Shown one piece after another: positions 9,895-18,498 of a DNA stretch of 64,000 nt. Each line of letters opens with the position of its first letter. Position 1 is the first letter of the stretch. Both the position numbers and the translations under genes were made by a program. Location: assembly GCA_002409995.1 (NCBI GenBank), contig DHOR01000047.1, forward strand, positions 81,645 to 145,644, in the 5' to 3' direction. The notes under the pieces are model-generated. The model ran no database searches and was not told the DNA's origin. It saw nothing but the letters and a program-made list of their open reading frames with translations. Source of the DNA: Hungatella sp. UBA5385 (lineage in GTDB: Bacteria; Bacillota; Clostridia; Lachnospirales; Lachnospiraceae).

Positions 9895-11220
9895 TTACTT
9901 CCTAGTTTCTTTACTTTCTTGTTTCTTTACTTTCTTTTCTTCCTTAATTCCCAGTTCTTCGCTTGTGATCTCTGAAACCACAGCATCGATTCTGCCATCC
10001 CGGATTCTCAAATGAATGGTATCTCCTTTTTTCACCTGATGAACAGTCTCAATTCGTTTTTCCTTTTTATCTGTAATAAAACCATATCCGCCCCCTATTT
10101 TCTTAAGAGGGGACAGTCCATCTAAACGGCTGCTAAGAAGCTCCAGCCTGTGACGATCACGGACAGCCTGTTTGTCAATCAGCTGTTTTAAAACAGCCCG
10201 AATCTCTGACGCTCTCTTTCTGTCAGTCTCTGCCTGGCTGATCATAAGTATACGAAGCTTTTCCTCTATATCTGCTAATCTCTGTCTGTTCTCTCTGATC
10301 TGCCGCTTAGGATCGAAAAACTTAAGGCGCAGACCAAACTGCTCCGTCTGATAGCGGTATCGCTCCAGCTTCCGCCCAAAAGTCTTAGATAATGTATTCT
10401 TATAAAGCTCTGTCTGCTCTATAAATTGTCTGTAATCAAATACTGCCAGCTCTGCTGCTGCTGACGGGGTAGGCGCTCTCATATCTGCAACATAATCAGC
10501 TATAGTCACATCAGTTTCATGACCTACTGCAGAGATGACAGGTGTGTCACATTCAAAAATCGCACGTGCCACCATCTCTTCATTAAATGCCCACAAATCT
10601 TCAATGGAACCACCGCCTCTGCCTACAATAAGAACATCCATTCCCATTGCATCCAGAGTCTTAATTCCTCTTATTATGCTGTATTTGGCATTCTCCCCCT
10701 GCACAAGTGCAGGATATAGTATGAGCTGTACATAAGGATTACGCCGCCTTGAGATATTGATAATATCCTGAATAGCTGCTCCTGTAGAAGCAGTTACAAT
10801 GCCAATCCTTGTGGCAAACTTTGGAATGGGCTGTTTATATTCAGGGGAAAACATCCCCATTTCCTCCAGCTCATCTCTTAATTTCTGAAACCGTTCAAAG
10901 AGATCGCCGGTTCCTTCTTTAGTAATCTCCTGAGCATACAGCTGATATCTGCCGTCCCGCTCATAGACCTCCACACTGCCTTTTGCAACTACCTGCTGGC
11001 CTTCCTCCAGTTTAAATTTTAAACCCTTCCGGCTGCCGGCAAACATAACAGCAGATATGGCTGCACCTCTGTCTTTTAATGTAAAATAAATATGACCTGA
11101 GGTATGATACTTACAGTTTGACACTTCTCCCTTAATGGAAATGCGGTTTAAGGCAAAATCCTGGGCAAACATGTTCTTAATATAAGCATTGACCTGTGAA
11201 ACAGAATATACACTTGCCAT
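9895..11220 (-). CDS. xseA: Exodeoxyribonuclease VII large subunit
   Basis: The 441-residue catalytic subunit begins with an OB-fold nucleic-acid-binding domain (residues 1-100: VSQVNAYIKNMF through GSVEVYERDGRYQLYAQ). The catalytic domain follows, with GIVTASTGAAIQDI, VGRGGGSIEDLWAFNEE and SAVGHETDVTIADYVAD, and then a coiled coil. Start ATG is only 3 bp after nusB, suggesting coupled translation. The lysine-rich C-terminus is longer than the minimal family. Confidence 0.96.
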   Translation of the reverse strand: MASVYSVSQVNAYIKNMFAQDFALNRISIKGEVSNCKYHTSGHIYFTLKDRGAAISAVMFAGSRKGLKFKLEEGQQVVAKGSVEVYERDGRYQLYAQEITKEGTGDLFERFQKLRDELEEMGMFSPEYKQPIPKFATRIGIVTASTGAAIQDIINISRRRNPYVQLILYPALVQGENAKYSIIRGIKTLDAMGMDVLIVGRGGGSIEDLWAFNEEMVARAIFECDTPVISAVGHETDVTIADYVADMRAPTPSAAAELAVFDYRQFIEQTELYKNTLSKTFGRKLERYRYQTEQFGLRLKFFDPKRQIRENRQRLADIEEKLRILMISQAETDRKRASEIRAVLKQLIDKQAVRDRHRLELLSSRLDGLSPLKKIGGGYGFITDKKEKRIETVHQVKKGDTIHLRIRDGRIDAVVSEITSEELGIKEEKKVKKQESKETRK

Positions 11221-11223
11221 AGA

Positions 11224-11667
11224 CTACACCAGCTTTGCAAGCACTCCGTTAATAAACGCCGGTGCATCATTTCCGCCAAACTTTTTAGCCAGTTCCACAG
11301 CTTCATTAATAGCTACCTTCTCCGGCACTTCCTCATCATATAATATCTCATATAATGCAAGACGAAGAATGGTAAGCTCTGCCTTACCCATACGCTTGGT
11401 CTTCCAGCCTTCGGCTACTTTATTAATCTTATCATCGAGCTCAGGAATACGGCTCATCACAGCCTCTGTCTTCTCCTTTAAATAAGAAGAGTTTTCTTCA
11501 CTCATCTCCACATCGTGGATTATCTGTTCTATGCCCTCAGGAGTCAGTTCATCCTCCTTCGGTTCTCCAAAATATCTCTCTATCTGCTCCAGTTTCTCTT
11601 CTGCCGGATAAAAATCAGCACAGAAAAGCATCTTGAAACAATGCTCACGCAGCTTACTTCTGGTCAT
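11224..11667 (-). CDS. nusB: Transcription antitermination factor NusB
   Basis: The 147-residue all-helical protein matches NusB from LREHCFKMLFC at the N-terminus to the C-terminal AINEAVELAKKFGGNDAPAFINGVL, which is nearly diagnostic. NusB with NusE (S10) binds boxA of rRNA leaders and prevents termination. It is the first gene of this operon; its own promoter is at 11714-11742 and AGGAGGGG precedes the ATG. Confidence 0.96.
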   Translation of the reverse strand: MTRSKLREHCFKMLFCADFYPAEEKLEQIERYFGEPKEDELTPEGIEQIIHDVEMSEENSSYLKEKTEAVMSRIPELDDKINKVAEGWKTKRMGKAELTILRLALYEILYDEEVPEKVAINEAVELAKKFGGNDAPAFINGVLAKLV

Positions 11668-11713
11668 TGGTTATAGTCCCCTCCTATGTGGTATTTTCTG
11701 GACGTTTGGATTA

Positions 11714-11742
11714 ATTATACCTTAATGGTGATTTTTCTACAA
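11714..11742 (-). promoter_or_regulatory. Sigma-A-type promoter of the nusB-recN operon
   Basis: On the minus strand TTGTAG and a perfect TATAAT are 17 bp apart, about 45 bp upstream of the nusB start. Position and spacing fit a vegetative promoter. Confidence 0.75.
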
Positions 11743-11780
11743 TACTTTTCAAAAATTAAACAATTGCCCCCATAAGTTAA

Positions 11781-11819
11781 GAAGAGCAGACCTGTCATCA
11801 ATACAGGAATCTGCTCTTC
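11781..11819 (-). terminator. Terminator hairpin after the hydroxyacid dehydrogenase
   Basis: A long inverted repeat (GAAGAGCAGA with TCTGCTCTTC, plus inner CCTGT/ACAGG) lies 15 bp past the stop codon at 11835. The U-run after it is weak on the minus strand, so termination efficiency is uncertain. Confidence 0.65.
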
Positions 11820-11834
11820 TGCTCTCACTTCTTA

Positions 11835-12734
11835 TTATATCTCTTCCATATAAGATTTTATATTATCCAGCACTTTGGTGCTTAACAGTTCAAATGCCTG
11901 TTTGGTTCTTCCTGCTGAATGATTCACACAGAATACCTTTGGATGCTTCTCCAGTTCACCTGATGGATCACCGATTGCTCCCAGAGTATCACATGCAAAT
12001 ACATTATCTCCCCCATCTAACCATGCCTTTAAATCTTCCGGTTCAAATGCAGGTCCAATAGATGTATTAAACATGATCTTGCCATTGCCCAGTTTCTTAA
12101 ACTCCTCTTCATGCAGAAGAATTACGTTCTTATTCAAGCAAGTAAATACAACCTCACTTTTCTCCAACAGCTCATGAAGGGATAAATACTCCATTCCCTG
12201 CTCCTCATATTCCGGTTTTCTGCTTCTGCTATAATAGGAAACATTGGCACCCATAAACTTCATTGCTTCTGCAATCATTCCACCGGATACTCCCATTCCA
12301 ATAACACCAACATTTAAGCCTGTAATCTCCACAGGCATATCTTTCCACATAGGTCTGTCATAGCCATGGAGAAATCGTACCAGCTCACAGGTTGCATACT
12401 CCACAACACCTCTGTCACCGTAGTCACGGATTCCCTTAACTACAATGCCATGATCCTCTGCATAAGCGATATCAACATTAGCACTTTCTTTGGAATAGAG
12501 ACTGCAGCACATGCCTACATATTTAATCTGGGGACAGTGCTCAAATACATACTGGTTAATCTTTGATGTATAGCTAAGAAGCACTCCATCTGCATCACCG
12601 ATTCTTTTAATAATCTCATCATCGTCTGCAGGGATATCATCATACATCACAACTTCTTTTGCATATAAATTTAATTCTTTTTCTGCCTCAGGCACTAAAC
12701 TCACCGGCTCAATTGCCACTAATTTACGAAACAT
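11835..12734 (-). CDS. D-2-hydroxyacid dehydrogenase family protein (NAD-binding)
   Basis: The 299-residue protein has the two-domain D-2-hydroxyacid dehydrogenase layout. The Rossmann motif is GVIGMGVSGGMIAEAM in the middle. The C-terminal part has the NTSIGPAF region and HSAGRT, where the family's catalytic histidine sits. The usual mid-domain Arg appears shifted, so the substrate is unclear. It lies 23 bp after the putative amino-acid dehydrogenase at 12758-13537 and forms a two-gene operon with it. A role in a 2-keto/amino acid conversion is inference. Confidence 0.75.
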   Translation of the reverse strand: MFRKLVAIEPVSLVPEAEKELNLYAKEVVMYDDIPADDDEIIKRIGDADGVLLSYTSKINQYVFEHCPQIKYVGMCCSLYSKESANVDIAYAEDHGIVVKGIRDYGDRGVVEYATCELVRFLHGYDRPMWKDMPVEITGLNVGVIGMGVSGGMIAEAMKFMGANVSYYSRSRKPEYEEQGMEYLSLHELLEKSEVVFTCLNKNVILLHEEEFKKLGNGKIMFNTSIGPAFEPEDLKAWLDGGDNVFACDTLGAIGDPSGELEKHPKVFCVNHSAGRTKQAFELLSTKVLDNIKSYMEEI

Positions 12735-12757
12735 CTCTCTTTCCTCCTGTCTTACAG

Positions 12758-13537
12758 TTAAAATACAATCGGGGATACAATATTCTGAAGAACTGCCACA
12801 ATACTCCAGCCCGCAATTGCACTAGTGCTGGAATAGATATCAACAACAGCCTTAACTCCTGGCACCTCTGCGGTGATCTTATGATCATCTCCTATGTAGC
12901 CAGGAATGGTTGTGATTTTTAAGTTTGTATTCTCCGGTCCTGCTGTTGCCAGAGCTGCCGCTACAGTTACATTCACCTGGTGAGGAAGAATGGCAATTGC
13001 CTCTTTTGCACTGCCGTCAAATGCTGTGCTTTTCTCTGTCAGCATAGGTTCTTTAAATAAAGGTGTGTAATAGAGAGGCATTGGATTCTTATCGCTTTCC
13101 ATCTTCGCTTTTACATCGCCCATTAAGGAAATAGTACGGAGTACGTCAAATCCTCCTACTGCACCGGAAGCTAAGTAAACTTTTGTATTGTTCTCTCTGT
13201 TTACTTTTTTGATTCTCTCATATAATTCCTCATCTGCAAATGCACCTATTGAAATTAATATCAGTCCTGCACCTGCGTTTGACACCTTCTCTGCATACTC
13301 CCTAACCCATTGCCCGGAAGCAGCCTCTGCCACATAATCCGGCTTTAATGCCAGCATTTCATCCATATCATAAAACGCCTTACAGCCCACTCTGGCTGCA
13401 AGAGCCTCTGTATACTCACGATTTCTTCCAAATACACCTACTAACTCATATTCATCTAAGTATCCTGCTTTCCATGCATCAGCAACAATACTTCCTAAAA
13501 ATCCAGTTCCTGCAATTGCAAGTTTCTGTTTGCTCAT
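12758..13537 (-). CDS. Aspartate dehydrogenase-like oxidoreductase (DUF108 family)
   Basis: Start set at MSKQKLAIAG (13537), eight bases after GGAGAG; a longer frame to 13576 lacks a ribosome site. The N-terminus has a Rossmann loop GTGFLGS. The C-terminal region, including SGAVGGFDVLRTI and later HQVNVTVAAALA, resembles L-aspartate dehydrogenase (NadX) of the DUF108 family. NadX supplies iminoaspartate for NAD synthesis, but no nadA/nadC is nearby. The partner gene is a D-2-hydroxyacid dehydrogenase instead, so a catabolic role is equally possible. Confidence 0.7.
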   Translation of the reverse strand: MSKQKLAIAGTGFLGSIVADAWKAGYLDEYELVGVFGRNREYTEALAARVGCKAFYDMDEMLALKPDYVAEAASGQWVREYAEKVSNAGAGLILISIGAFADEELYERIKKVNRENNTKVYLASGAVGGFDVLRTISLMGDVKAKMESDKNPMPLYYTPLFKEPMLTEKSTAFDGSAKEAIAILPHQVNVTVAAALATAGPENTNLKITTIPGYIGDDHKITAEVPGVKAVVDIYSSTSAIAGWSIVAVLQNIVSPIVF

Positions 13538-13585
13538 CTCAAACTCTCCTTCAGTATCTGTTATATTTTCAATCAATATGGCTCC

Positions 13586-13614
13586 ATTATATAAAATTCC
13601 ATATGGAAAAGCAA
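13586..13614 (-). promoter_or_regulatory. Promoter with embedded palindromic operator
   Basis: On the minus strand TTGCTT and TATAAT are spaced 17 bp, about 50 bp upstream of the aspartate dehydrogenase-like gene. The spacer holds the perfect 12-bp palindrome TTCCATATGGAA (13597-13608). A repressor binding there would block RNA polymerase; its identity is unknown. Confidence 0.7.
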
Positions 13615-13700
13615 GCCAGTGAGTTGCCCCGTTGATCTTACCGTTTATCTTATGAGCAGGACATCATGCTGGAGAATACCTATGAATAGTTAATCTTTTA

Positions 13701-13821
13701 TTATGACATATTCGTTACTTTTTGTCATCTTTTAATACCGAGCGGTAGTTTTTATGTTCCAAATTACACTAACTGGTTATATTTTCTTCTTTTCCTTTGT
13801 TTGTAACTGTTTTTAGTAACT
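13701..13821 (+). repeat. 122-bp interspersed repeat, copy A
   Basis: First of eight copies. It runs from TTATG, has TGTCAT 22 bases on, then ACCGAGCGGTAG, then GTTTTTATGTTCCAAATTA, and ends with two GTAAC boxes. It lies in the gap between the dehydrogenase promoter and the EIIC pseudogene. The final box is one base closer than in most copies. Confidence 0.9.
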
Positions 13822-13892
13822 TTTTTTAGCAATCCTTTACAATTCAACAGAATTAATTAATGGTTGGTTTTATAAAAATGTTAAATATTTAA

Positions 13893-14013
13893 TTATATCA
13901 TATATTCTATTTTCTGTCATTTGTTTTTACCGAGCAGTAGTTTTTATGTTCCAAATTACATCGTCTGGTGATTTTAATGTATTTATATTTATTTGTAACC
14001 TTTTTCCGTAACC
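13893..14013 (+). repeat. 122-bp interspersed repeat, copy B
   Basis: Second copy, 192 bp after A in the same orientation. TTATAT, TGTCAT, ACCGAGCAGTAG, the TTTTTATGTTCCAAATTACA core and two GTAACC boxes are present. The AACTGGTTA segment has diverged to GTCTGGTGA. No open reading frame of note lies between A and B. Confidence 0.9.
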
Positions 14014-14157
14014 TTTTTCTGTGCTCTTTTCTGTGTTCTCTTCTGTAATCTATATTTATACTCTACTTTCTATAACCATATTTTCATTACGCTTATCTCT
14101 TTATTAGCTGCTTATCATTTATCCTGTAATGCACCTAAAACTGTCCATAGAGAACGC

Positions 14158-14187
14158 AAAAAGGAGCGGAATTAACTCCCACTCCTT
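14158..14187 (-). terminator. Terminator overlapping the end of the EIIC pseudogene
   Basis: The stem AAAGGAG..GG / CC..CTCCTTT is followed on the minus strand by U residues. The EIIC stop codon lies inside the stem, so the terminator belongs to this gene. Confidence 0.7.
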
Positions 14188-15250
14188 TGAAATACTAACG
14201 CCATTATAAATGCTGAAACAAATGACACTCCGCAGCTAACTAAATACATCATAAAACCTTCACCAAAGAAAACAGGAAGTGTTGCCACACTGGGAAATGC
14301 AAATGCCATGGCTTTCACTCCGGAAAGTCCAGCGATTGCACCACCCAGTCCACCACCAATGCAGACAGCTATCATTGGCTTTTTTAATGGCAGATTCACA
14401 CCAAACATAGCCGGTTCTGTAACACCAAAACATGCTGATATTGCTGCAGAAAGGCAAAGCGATCGAAACTTTTGATCTTTACTTTTCACAAATCAGCCAT
14501 AGCTGCCCCAGCCTGAGCAAATACGGCAGGTCCAATCAGTGCAAGTATAGTATCTTCTCCCCTGATCATAATGTTATTCATTGCCACCAGAAAAAAGCTC
14601 CAGTGAATTCCGAAAATAACCATAATCTGAATAAATCCGCCAAGTATTGCTCCTGATAGAACAGGGCTCACTCCATAGATAAACTCATATGCCACAGCCA
14701 GAACATCTCCAATTACGGCTCCCATAGGTCCAAAGAGGAACAGAGTGGCCAATCCAACAAGAAAGATACACGTAAGAGGTGTCAAAAAACCTTTCACTAC
14801 ATCGGGAAATATCCTGTTACATAACTGCTCTATGTATTTTAACAGCCCAACTGCCATAATAATCGGTATCACACTGGATTTATATGTTACTGATCTTATA
14901 GGGAGACCTACAAACAGAACCGGTGCACCGCTATCAAATGCCGCCACCAAAGTGGGATATAAAAGAATACCCCCAATGACTGCTGCTAAATATGGATCAG
15001 TACCAAATTTCTTTCCTGCAGTAACAGCCAGTATCACTGGCAGAAAATAAAACAGGCTGTCTGCCATAGCATTTAGAACCATATAGGTTCCTCCTGCCTC
15101 CGAAAGCAATCCAAAGGTGGTTAAGATCACTAATACCCCTTTTAGTATTCCAGCTGCACTTAATAAGTTTACAATGGGTAGAAAAATCCCTGATATTCCA
15201 TCAATAATAACGTTAAGCACTGACTGCTTTTTACCATTTACATCTTCCAT
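14172..15250 (-). pseudogene. PTS EIIC (glucose/sucrose/beta-glucoside family), frameshifted
   Basis: Two adjoining frames together encode one membrane EIIC. The first (14486-15250, 254 residues) covers the N-terminal helices with LLSAAGILKG and GIHWSFFLVAMNN. The second (14172-14489) continues without loss of family sequence: KSKDQKFRSLCLSAAISACFGVTEPAMFGVNL. They join in a short T-run near 14489 where one extra base would restore the frame (..ADFVKSKDQK). The overlap reads GTGA, so re-initiation at GTG is conceivable, but a real or assembly frameshift is likelier. No EIIA or EIIB domain is attached. GAGGAG precedes the start. Confidence 0.8.
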
Positions 15251-15365
15251 AACTTAACTTCTCCTCATTTGATCCCATCTCCGCAAACTAATCGTCCCGG
15301 GTGATCTATTATACTTATACTCCCAGCCCTTTAGTTGCAGCTATTAATAAAAGCATAATATTTCA

Positions 15366-15487
15366 TTATACATCAAATTCCATTATATGTCACATATTTT
15401 TGCCGAACGGTAGTTTTTATGTTCCAAATTACATTAACTGGCGTTTTTCATCTTGTTTATAGTCATTTGTAACCTTTTTATGCAACC
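15366..15487 (+). repeat. 122-bp interspersed repeat, copy C
   Basis: Third copy, in the gap between the EIIC promoter region and the GNAT relic. TTATAC, TGTCAC, GCCGAACGGTAG, the core and the paired GTAACC/GCAACC boxes sit at the standard spacing. It is followed 20 bp later by a hairpin (15507-15557) that is shared with copy D. Confidence 0.9.
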
Positions 15488-15506
15488 ATTATTTATGACA
15501 TAATAA

Positions 15507-15557
15507 AAGAGTCCATTGTCAGTTCACTATTAAAACAGCGTTCTGCAATGTCCTCTT
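15507..15557. repeat. Hairpin module following repeat copy C
   Basis: An imperfect inverted repeat (AAGAGTCCATTGT with GCAATGTCCTCTT) encloses a loop containing TTCACTAT and AAACAG. The same stem, loop words and the trailing TCCTCTTCCATA recur after repeat copy D. On the minus strand it lies just past the GNAT relic and is followed by TCTTTTATT, so it may have been its terminator. Confidence 0.65.
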
Positions 15558-15568
15558 CCATATAATAA

Positions 15569-15825
15569 TTATAATTGTTTTTTCATAGTATAACATTCTA
15601 ATTCCATGTTGTTTTCCTGTACTGTAAATTCAGAGGTAATTATAAAACCATGGTCCAGGTAAAATTTAACAGCACGTTTGTTTTGGATCAGCACCTCAAG
15701 CAAACAGCTTTTGAAGTCTTGGGCTATCATCATCTCTTCCATCTTACAATATAGCTTTTGGCAATCTGAGCACTCACTTGATACAACTCTTCTATTGCCG
15801 GTATTCTGAAAATAATGTCCTTCAT
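15569..15825 (-). pseudogene. Decayed GNAT N-acetyltransferase remnant
   Basis: Starting at 15825 after GAGGGAG, a frame reads MKDIIFRIPAIEELYQVSAQ, a typical GNAT beginning, and stops after 31 codons. A second frame (to 15569) then gives LLEVLIQNKRAVKFYLDHGF, matching the acetyl-CoA-proximal end of GNAT domains (N-x-A-x-x-FY-x-x-x-GF). About 85 codons remain of the usual 140-150, so there is an internal deletion plus a frameshift. It is presumably non-functional. Confidence 0.65.
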
Positions 15826-15858
15826 TATTAACTCCCTCTTAATTCCCCTTTTTTACTA

Positions 15859-15886
15859 TTGCGCTTTCTGAGTATAATCCTATAAA
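15859..15886 (+). promoter_or_regulatory. Putative promoter of the AraC/GyrI pair
   Basis: TTGCGC and TATAAA are 16 bp apart, 40 bp before the AraC start. It is a moderate match to the vegetative consensus. Confidence 0.45.
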
Positions 15887-15926
15887 ATAGATTATATATA
15901 TAAATCTTGAAAGGAACAAATGCCAT

Positions 15927-16289
15927 ATGGAAAATTATATCAGATTAATTAATAAAACTGAAGACTATATAGAAGCAAACCTGGATAAAAAAATAACCTT
16001 AAAGGAGCTGGCAGCCAATGTTCATCTTTCAGAGTATCATTTCCACCGAATCTTTAAGAAATTCTCCCAAGAGACATTGAATAATTTTATCACAAGAATC
16101 AAACTGGAACGATCCGGTATATATCTAAAAGTTAACCGGGACATTACAATTACTGAGATTGCTTATCGATATGGATATTGTGATTCCAGCTCCTACTGCA
16201 AAGCATTTAGAAAACACTTTGGAAAAAGTCCTTCCCAGTTCCGAAATGAGCAAGATAATACAAGCGCAAATCTAACCAACAGGTTATAA
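15927..16289 (+). CDS. AraC-family DNA-binding protein (HTH domain only)
   Basis: A 120-residue protein that is almost entirely an AraC-type double helix-turn-helix. The first helix pair is LKELAANVHLSEYHFHRIFKK and the second is ITEIAYRYGYCDSSSYCKAFRKHFGKSPSQFR. It has no ligand domain. The next gene, 37 bp downstream in another frame and with its own ribosome site, encodes a GyrI-like effector domain. In many relatives the two are fused, so here the regulator appears split into two chains. AAGGA lies upstream of the start. Confidence 0.85.
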   Translation: MENYIRLINKTEDYIEANLDKKITLKELAANVHLSEYHFHRIFKKFSQETLNNFITRIKLERSGIYLKVNRDITITEIAYRYGYCDSSSYCKAFRKHFGKSPSQFRNEQDNTSANLTNRL

Positions 16290-16326
16290 TCCGAATATCA
16301 ATCAATATTTAATCGGAGGAAAAATT

Positions 16327-16812
16327 ATGGAAAAGCCTATTGTTACTATTGAAAATGCAGATATACGAATCATATATATAAGATTCAGAGGAACCTATCA
16401 GGAGTTCCGAAAAAATAGCAGAAAGTTGTTTCAACAGCTTTTTGACTTTGCAGAATCAAACAATCTGATCATTCCTGACTTTACCAAGGTATTAACCATC
16501 TATCATGACAATCCTTTTATTACCAATGAAAAACAGCTTAGGACAAGCGTTGCCATGACTGTACCACCAATCATTCCCATTGAAGAGTCCGGAGATATAT
16601 GTATAACGGAAATATCCGGCAAATTCGGTGTAGGTCACTTTGAAATAACTGCAGGGGAATATGGGGCCGCATGGAATTACATGTATGAAGAATGGCTGTT
16701 TCCGGGGGAACAGAAACCAAGGGATGCTGTGCCATTTGAATTATATGTGACTGAACCACCGAAAAATTTTAAATCCAAAAGCTTTACAGATATTTATATC
16801 CCTATTGAATAG
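16327..16812 (+). CDS. GyrI-like (AraC effector-binding) domain protein
   Basis: The 161-residue protein has the GyrI-like/AraC_E_bind fold. It opens with a strand giving IENADIRIIYIRFRGTYQE. It ends with the paired segment AGEYGAAWNYMYEEWLFPG followed by PFELYVTEPP, typical of the second half of this fold. Such domains bind small cationic or hydrophobic ligands and normally sit C-terminal to an AraC HTH, which here is the preceding gene. GGAGGA precedes the ATG. The gene ends 2 bp from the convergent GH43 gene. Confidence 0.8.
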   Translation: MEKPIVTIENADIRIIYIRFRGTYQEFRKNSRKLFQQLFDFAESNNLIIPDFTKVLTIYHDNPFITNEKQLRTSVAMTVPPIIPIEESGDICITEISGKFGVGHFEITAGEYGAAWNYMYEEWLFPGEQKPRDAVPFELYVTEPPKNFKSKSFTDIYIPIE

Positions 16813-16814
16813 AA

Positions 16815-17669
16815 TCAAGGCAATAGCTTTTCAAGCAGTATCAGTTGAACACGCTCTTTCAGCCACTCATTCGGCCCATGAATTGCCAGATACTTCTCTC
16901 CATTGATAGCTTCAAATACCATCCCATGTCCGCCTTCCTGATCCAAGACCGGCTTTTCCTCATGTTCCCACCGGCCGGTCAGACCACCTCTGGCATGGGA
17001 TATCCCGATAGCATACCCTTTCTCACCATAGCTGGACCAGAACGTATGAAGACTCTTGGTTTTATCATACATTACAAACGGTCCATCTGTTACATACCCT
17101 TTATGTCCGAATTCTTCATGTTCCACAGTCCATGCTGCGTCTGATCCGCGAAATAATACAAATGGTTCCCCTGCCCTGTATCTCAAATCCCCAGTCAGTT
17201 CAACGGCGCAAATCTCTCCATCCCCTGTCTGCAGCCATTCATGACAGAATACCAGATAAACCTTATCCGCTTCAAATACTAAAGTCCCATCCAGACATTC
17301 CCACGAATCCGGTGTCACTGCTTCCTCTGTCAATGGTAAAAATGGTCCCTCCGGCGAGGGGCAGGTTAATATCTGTACCCCTCTGCATCTTCCTTCTTTC
17401 TTAAAACTGGCAATCATATAGAATGCATTCTTATATTTCCAAACCTCAGGCGCCCAGAAATTAATGTCTGCCCAAAAATCAACTGGCGGGCGGAACGCTT
17501 CATATGGTCCTGTAAAATGGATCAAATCCTCACTTTTATAGAAATCGAACCCAGTCCCCTTCCCCTCCCAGGTGTTATAATCCGTTGTACCATATAGATA
17601 ATAAGTCTTATTCACTCTTAAGAAGAAAGGATCCCGTATTCTAATTTCCGACAATTTCAATATTTTCAT
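16815..17669 (-). CDS. Glycoside hydrolase family 43-like protein
   Basis: The 284-residue single-domain protein fits a five-bladed GH43 propeller. IRDPFF near residue 12 holds the expected catalytic-base Asp, followed by WAPEVW and CLDGTLVFE. Where many GH43 enzymes have an E-G-P acid motif this one reads VTDGPF, so the general acid is either an Asp or lies elsewhere. There is no signal peptide, so it is cytosolic. It is the last gene of the 20787-16815 importer operon and presumably acts on the imported oligosaccharide, perhaps an arabinose- or xylose-containing one. Confidence 0.75.
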   Translation of the reverse strand: MKILKLSEIRIRDPFFLRVNKTYYLYGTTDYNTWEGKGTGFDFYKSEDLIHFTGPYEAFRPPVDFWADINFWAPEVWKYKNAFYMIASFKKEGRCRGVQILTCPSPEGPFLPLTEEAVTPDSWECLDGTLVFEADKVYLVFCHEWLQTGDGEICAVELTGDLRYRAGEPFVLFRGSDAAWTVEHEEFGHKGYVTDGPFVMYDKTKSLHTFWSSYGEKGYAIGISHARGGLTGRWEHEEKPVLDQEGGHGMVFEAINGEKYLAIHGPNEWLKERVQLILLEKLLP

Positions 17670-17676
17670 AGAGCGC

Positions 17677-18498
17677 TCATCCCTTAACTGCTCCGGCAGT
17701 CATGCCGGATATAATGTATTTCTGTAATATCAGATAAACAACTGCAACAGGCAGCGTCGAAAGGACCACATTGGCAAAAACCAGCTGCCAGTCAGAGCTA
17801 TGATTACCAAAGAAGTTGTATACAGTCAGAGGCAGCGTATAATTCCGGGCACTATTTAAAAAGTAGATTGATATTCCAAAATCATTCCATACTGCCATAA
17901 AATTAATGATAATGGCTGTAATCGTAACCGGCTGCAGCAAAGGAAAGAGAATCTGGAAGAACAGCTGAGTATGATTTGCCCCATCAAGCCATGCTGATTC
18001 ATCAATTTCCAAAGGAATACTCTTGATAAATCCAGTGTATAAAAAGACTGTAAAAGACATATTAGCCACCACCAGAACCAGTATGGCTGCAATCTCATGA
18101 GACAGATGTAAAAAATTGCATACAAAATAGGTAGGTATGATCTGGACCGGTAATACAAGTCCAAATATAACAATCATATTAACGGTCTTGGAAAACCAGG
18201 TTTTCTTCCTCTGAAGGACAAATGCCATTGCCGAACATAATACAATGAGAAGAAATACACAGATGACGGTAATCACAGTGCTGTTAATAAATCCCCGCAG
18301 TATCCCTCCTTCTTTCATCATCTGACTGTAATTTTCAATGATATGCCAGGAACCCGGTAATTGGATATTCATCATTGCAGCCTCTTTTCTGTTCTTAAAA
18401 GAGTTGATGACCACCATAAAAATGGGAATAAGAATAACAAGTGCACACAGCCAGAGTATGATGCTAATCACTCCATTGACTATTTTCTGTTTTCTCAC
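17677..18498 (-). CDS. Carbohydrate ABC transporter permease (MalG/MsmG type)
   Basis: About 273 residues with six membrane segments and the ATPase-docking loop LDESAWLDGANHTQLFFQ. The start is a GTG at 18498 overlapping the upstream permease stop (GTGA), with GGGAGG seven bases before it; a longer frame to 18585 runs backwards into the neighbour and is unlikely. It forms the channel with the MalF-type gene next to it. No ATPase is encoded in this operon. Confidence 0.9.
   Translation of the reverse strand: MRKQKIVNGVISIILWLCALVILIPIFMVVINSFKNRKEAAMMNIQLPGSWHIIENYSQMMKEGGILRGFINSTVITVICVFLLIVLCSAMAFVLQRKKTWFSKTVNMIVIFGLVLPVQIIPTYFVCNFLHLSHEIAAILVLVVANMSFTVFLYTGFIKSIPLEIDESAWLDGANHTQLFFQILFPLLQPVTITAIIINFMAVWNDFGISIYFLNSARNYTLPLTVYNFFGNHSSDWQLVFANVVLSTLPVAVVYLILQKYIISGMTAGAVKG

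Noticed and set aside
12758..13537. Assigning nadX as part of an NAD synthesis operon
   Set aside because: nadA, nadB and nadC are absent nearby and the partner is a hydroxyacid dehydrogenase, so the pathway cannot be claimed.
13701..14013. T-box, riboswitch or tRNA-like element
   Set aside because: No T-box sequence, specifier loop or cloverleaf is visible, and the copies do not consistently lie in the leader of a same-strand gene.
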